This document shows positions 6,229 to 7,525 of a stretch of 7,525 nt of DNA, in pieces. A program made the position numbers and the translations under genes. Position 1 is the stretch's first letter, and every line of letters starts with the position of its first letter. Source of the DNA: Deltaproteobacteria bacterium (GTDB lineage: Bacteria > Desulfobacterota > Desulfobulbia > Desulfobulbales > BM004); the NCBI GenBank assembly GCA_019312685.1, contig JAFDCR010000281.1:1-7525 (forward strand), written 5' to 3'. Under the pieces are notes generated by a model. It saw nothing but the letters and a program-made list of their open reading frames with translations, did not search any database and was not told the origin of the DNA.

Positions 6229-7107
6229 TTATTTTGCCTCATCATCAAACGAACCATATTTTTCTTCTTCTGCATAATAATCATCAAAGCCTACTATCTT
6301 CTGCAATTCCTCAAAATCAAGTAATCCTTCCGAACGACCGTCCTGCTTCAGGTCGAGCAATGCCTTCTGCATGGCATGGATGGACGCATTCAGCAGGGTA
6401 AGAGGATAAGCGGCAATCTTGTATCCCATCTTTTCAAGCTCTCCTGGAGGAACAAAGGGGGTTTTACCCTGTTCAACCATATTTGCCATTTTCACCCCTT
6501 TCAGATCGGAACAGAACCTGTGCATCTCTTCTTCAGAGCGAGGCGCTTCCAGAAAAAGCACATCGGCGCCGCAATCCTCAAATGCCTGCATGCGCCAGAG
6601 CGCTTCATCAAGTCCCTGGGTTTCCCGGGCATCAGTCCGGGCAATAATTATTAAATCGTTACCAATCTCCCGCCGGGCATCTACTGCAGCCTGAATCCTG
6701 CTCACCGCCTCATGCCTGCTTACAACCTGTTTACCACGGGTATGCCCGCACCTCTTTGGGGCAAGCTGATCCTCTATCATTATTCCACTGAAACCGGCCG
6801 CGAAAAACCCCTGGACCGTGCGCTTTACATTCATGGCATTACCATAGCCGGTATCGCCGTCACCGATGACCGGAATTTTTACCGCCGCGCAGATATTCCT
6901 TCCCTGTTCAACCATCTCGCCATAGGAAATCAAACCCGTATCAGGCAAACCGAGCCGGGTGGCAGATACTCCAAAACCGCTCATAAAAGTAAGGGCAAAT
7001 CCGGCACGCTCAATGAGCCTGGCTGAAATAGCATCATAGCAGCAAGGCATGAGCAGCAGCCCGGGCTCATTTAAAAGTCGCCTGACAACGTTACTACCTG
7101 ATTCCAT
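6229..7107 (-). CDS. Isocitrate lyase/PEP mutase superfamily enzyme
   Basis: The 292-residue protein is a single-domain member of the isocitrate lyase/phosphoenolpyruvate mutase superfamily, soluble TIM-barrel enzymes that cleave or form C-C or P-C bonds next to a Mg-bound 2-oxo acid. Visible motifs are PCCYDAISARLIERAGF (21-37), the metal-site DGDTGYGN (83-90), IEDQ (111-114), KRCGH (118-122), IIARTDA (154-160) and FLEAP (185-189). Cys120 in KRCGH is the catalytic acid of lyases such as 2-methylisocitrate lyase (PrpB, KRCGHRP). The lyase branch is therefore favoured over oxaloacetate decarboxylase or PEP mutase. After the cysteine it reads TRGK rather than the RPNK of PrpB, and FLEAP rather than FPEA, so a substrate such as a substituted malate is possible. 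No prp genes are adjacent. An AAAGGA lies 5 bases before the ATG. It sits between yhbY and cmoA with short gaps, probably co-transcribed. Confidence 0.9.
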   Translation of the reverse strand: MESGSNVVRRLLNEPGLLLMPCCYDAISARLIERAGFALTFMSGFGVSATRLGLPDTGLISYGEMVEQGRNICAAVKIPVIGDGDTGYGNAMNVKRTVQGFFAAGFSGIMIEDQLAPKRCGHTRGKQVVSRHEAVSRIQAAVDARREIGNDLIIIARTDARETQGLDEALWRMQAFEDCGADVLFLEAPRSEEEMHRFCSDLKGVKMANMVEQGKTPFVPPGELEKMGYKIAAYPLTLLNASIHAMQKALLDLKQDGRSEGLLDFEELQKIVGFDDYYAEEEKYGSFDDEAK

Positions 7108-7167
7108 TATTTTCCTTTCTTTTTAGACTGGTTATTGGGGCCTGAATCCTGGAAATGCTGTTGATAT

Positions 7168-7512
7168 TCACGGCAGCTTTATCCTGTGTGCATCTTCCCG
7201 GTCGGGATTGGCCCGAAAAAGCAGCAGGGTCTTGCCCAGAATCTGCACTATTTCAGCGCCGGTTTTTTCAGCAAGTGCCGCAGCCGCTTCATTGCGGTCC
7301 AAAAGACAGCCATTGCCGATCTTGATCTTCACCAGTTCATGCGCAGCAAGAACAGCATTCGCGGCGATAACGACATTTTTGCTCAAACCGTCTCGGCCCA
7401 GAATGACAAGGGGTTTCAGGTGATGTCCCAAGCCTCGCAGGTGGCGTTTCTGTTTGCCGGTAAGTTTTTTGTTTTTAAGTGTTGCACCCATAATATTTAA
7501 AAGTTTTTTCAT
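7168..7512 (-). CDS. yhbY: YhbY-family CRM-domain RNA-binding protein
   Basis: The 114-residue protein holds one CRM (YhbY) domain, which by family knowledge binds RNA and associates with pre-50S ribosomal particles. The domain starts at about residue 16 with LTGKQKRHLRGLGHHLKPLVILGRDGLS, followed by HELVKIKI (58-65). It closes with the strand IVQILGKTLLLFR (88-100), whose GKTLLLFR matches the conserved GKTLVLYR. A short charged tail follows. The protein is longer than E. coli YhbY (97) mainly at the N-terminus. Codon 8 is also ATG (7491) and would remove an unconserved heptapeptide. Neither start has a recognisable Shine-Dalgarno, and only 13 A/T-rich bases upstream of the first ATG are visible, so the start is uncertain. 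It is first in the run yhbY, lyase-like gene, cmoA, cmoB. Confidence 0.93.
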   Translation of the reverse strand: MKKLLNIMGATLKNKKLTGKQKRHLRGLGHHLKPLVILGRDGLSKNVVIAANAVLAAHELVKIKIGNGCLLDRNEAAAALAEKTGAEIVQILGKTLLLFRANPDREDAHRIKLP

Positions 7513-7525
7513 AAAATATATTTAA

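Overview
The window is about 7.5 kb of densely coded bacterial DNA, roughly 46-48% G+C by eye. Every supported gene lies on the minus strand, so transcription runs from high to low coordinates. The gene set is compatible with a deltaproteobacterial (Desulfobacterota-like) Gram-negative: type II secretion gspF-gspG, an MscS channel, a membrane-anchored M23 peptidase, CmoA/CmoB and an isocitrate-lyase-superfamily enzyme. That placement is inferred from gene style only; no rRNA or other marker is present.

In transcription order, the first block (7512 to 4499) is yhbY, an isocitrate lyase/PEP mutase family gene, cmoA and cmoB, with gaps of 60, 29 and 18 bases and no visible terminator between them. 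It looks like one operon. YhbY is a ribosome-maturation RNA-binding protein. CmoA and CmoB together make the carboxymethoxy modification of the tRNA wobble uridine (cmo5U34), so most of this block concerns translation; the lyase-like enzyme is the odd member.

The second block (4439 to 3179) starts with a good sigma-70-type promoter, followed by an M23 peptidase gene and a small two-CXXC zinc-ribbon gene. The peptidase gene is broken in its zero frame at a run of seven A: the final catalytic HxH motif and a normal C-terminus lie in the -1 frame. The third unit is an mscS-family channel gene (3009 to 2179) ending in a clear intrinsic terminator. The last block (2014 to the left edge) is a SlyD-like FKBP isomerase, then gspF and the 5' end of gspG; gspG is cut by the window edge at a HindIII-type sequence. 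gspE, the usual neighbour upstream of gspF, is not there.

No stretch over 300 bases lacks a gene; the largest gaps (2015-2178, 3010-3178, 4335-4498) are about 165 bases each. I saw no tRNA, rRNA, CRISPR array, insertion sequence, attachment site or origin. I do not see a novel multi-gene system. The items most worth a second look are the peptidase frameshift, the cmoAB neighbourhood with its lyase-like gene, the conserved-looking zinc-ribbon protein and a cryptic hydrophobic reading frame ahead of the peptidase gene.
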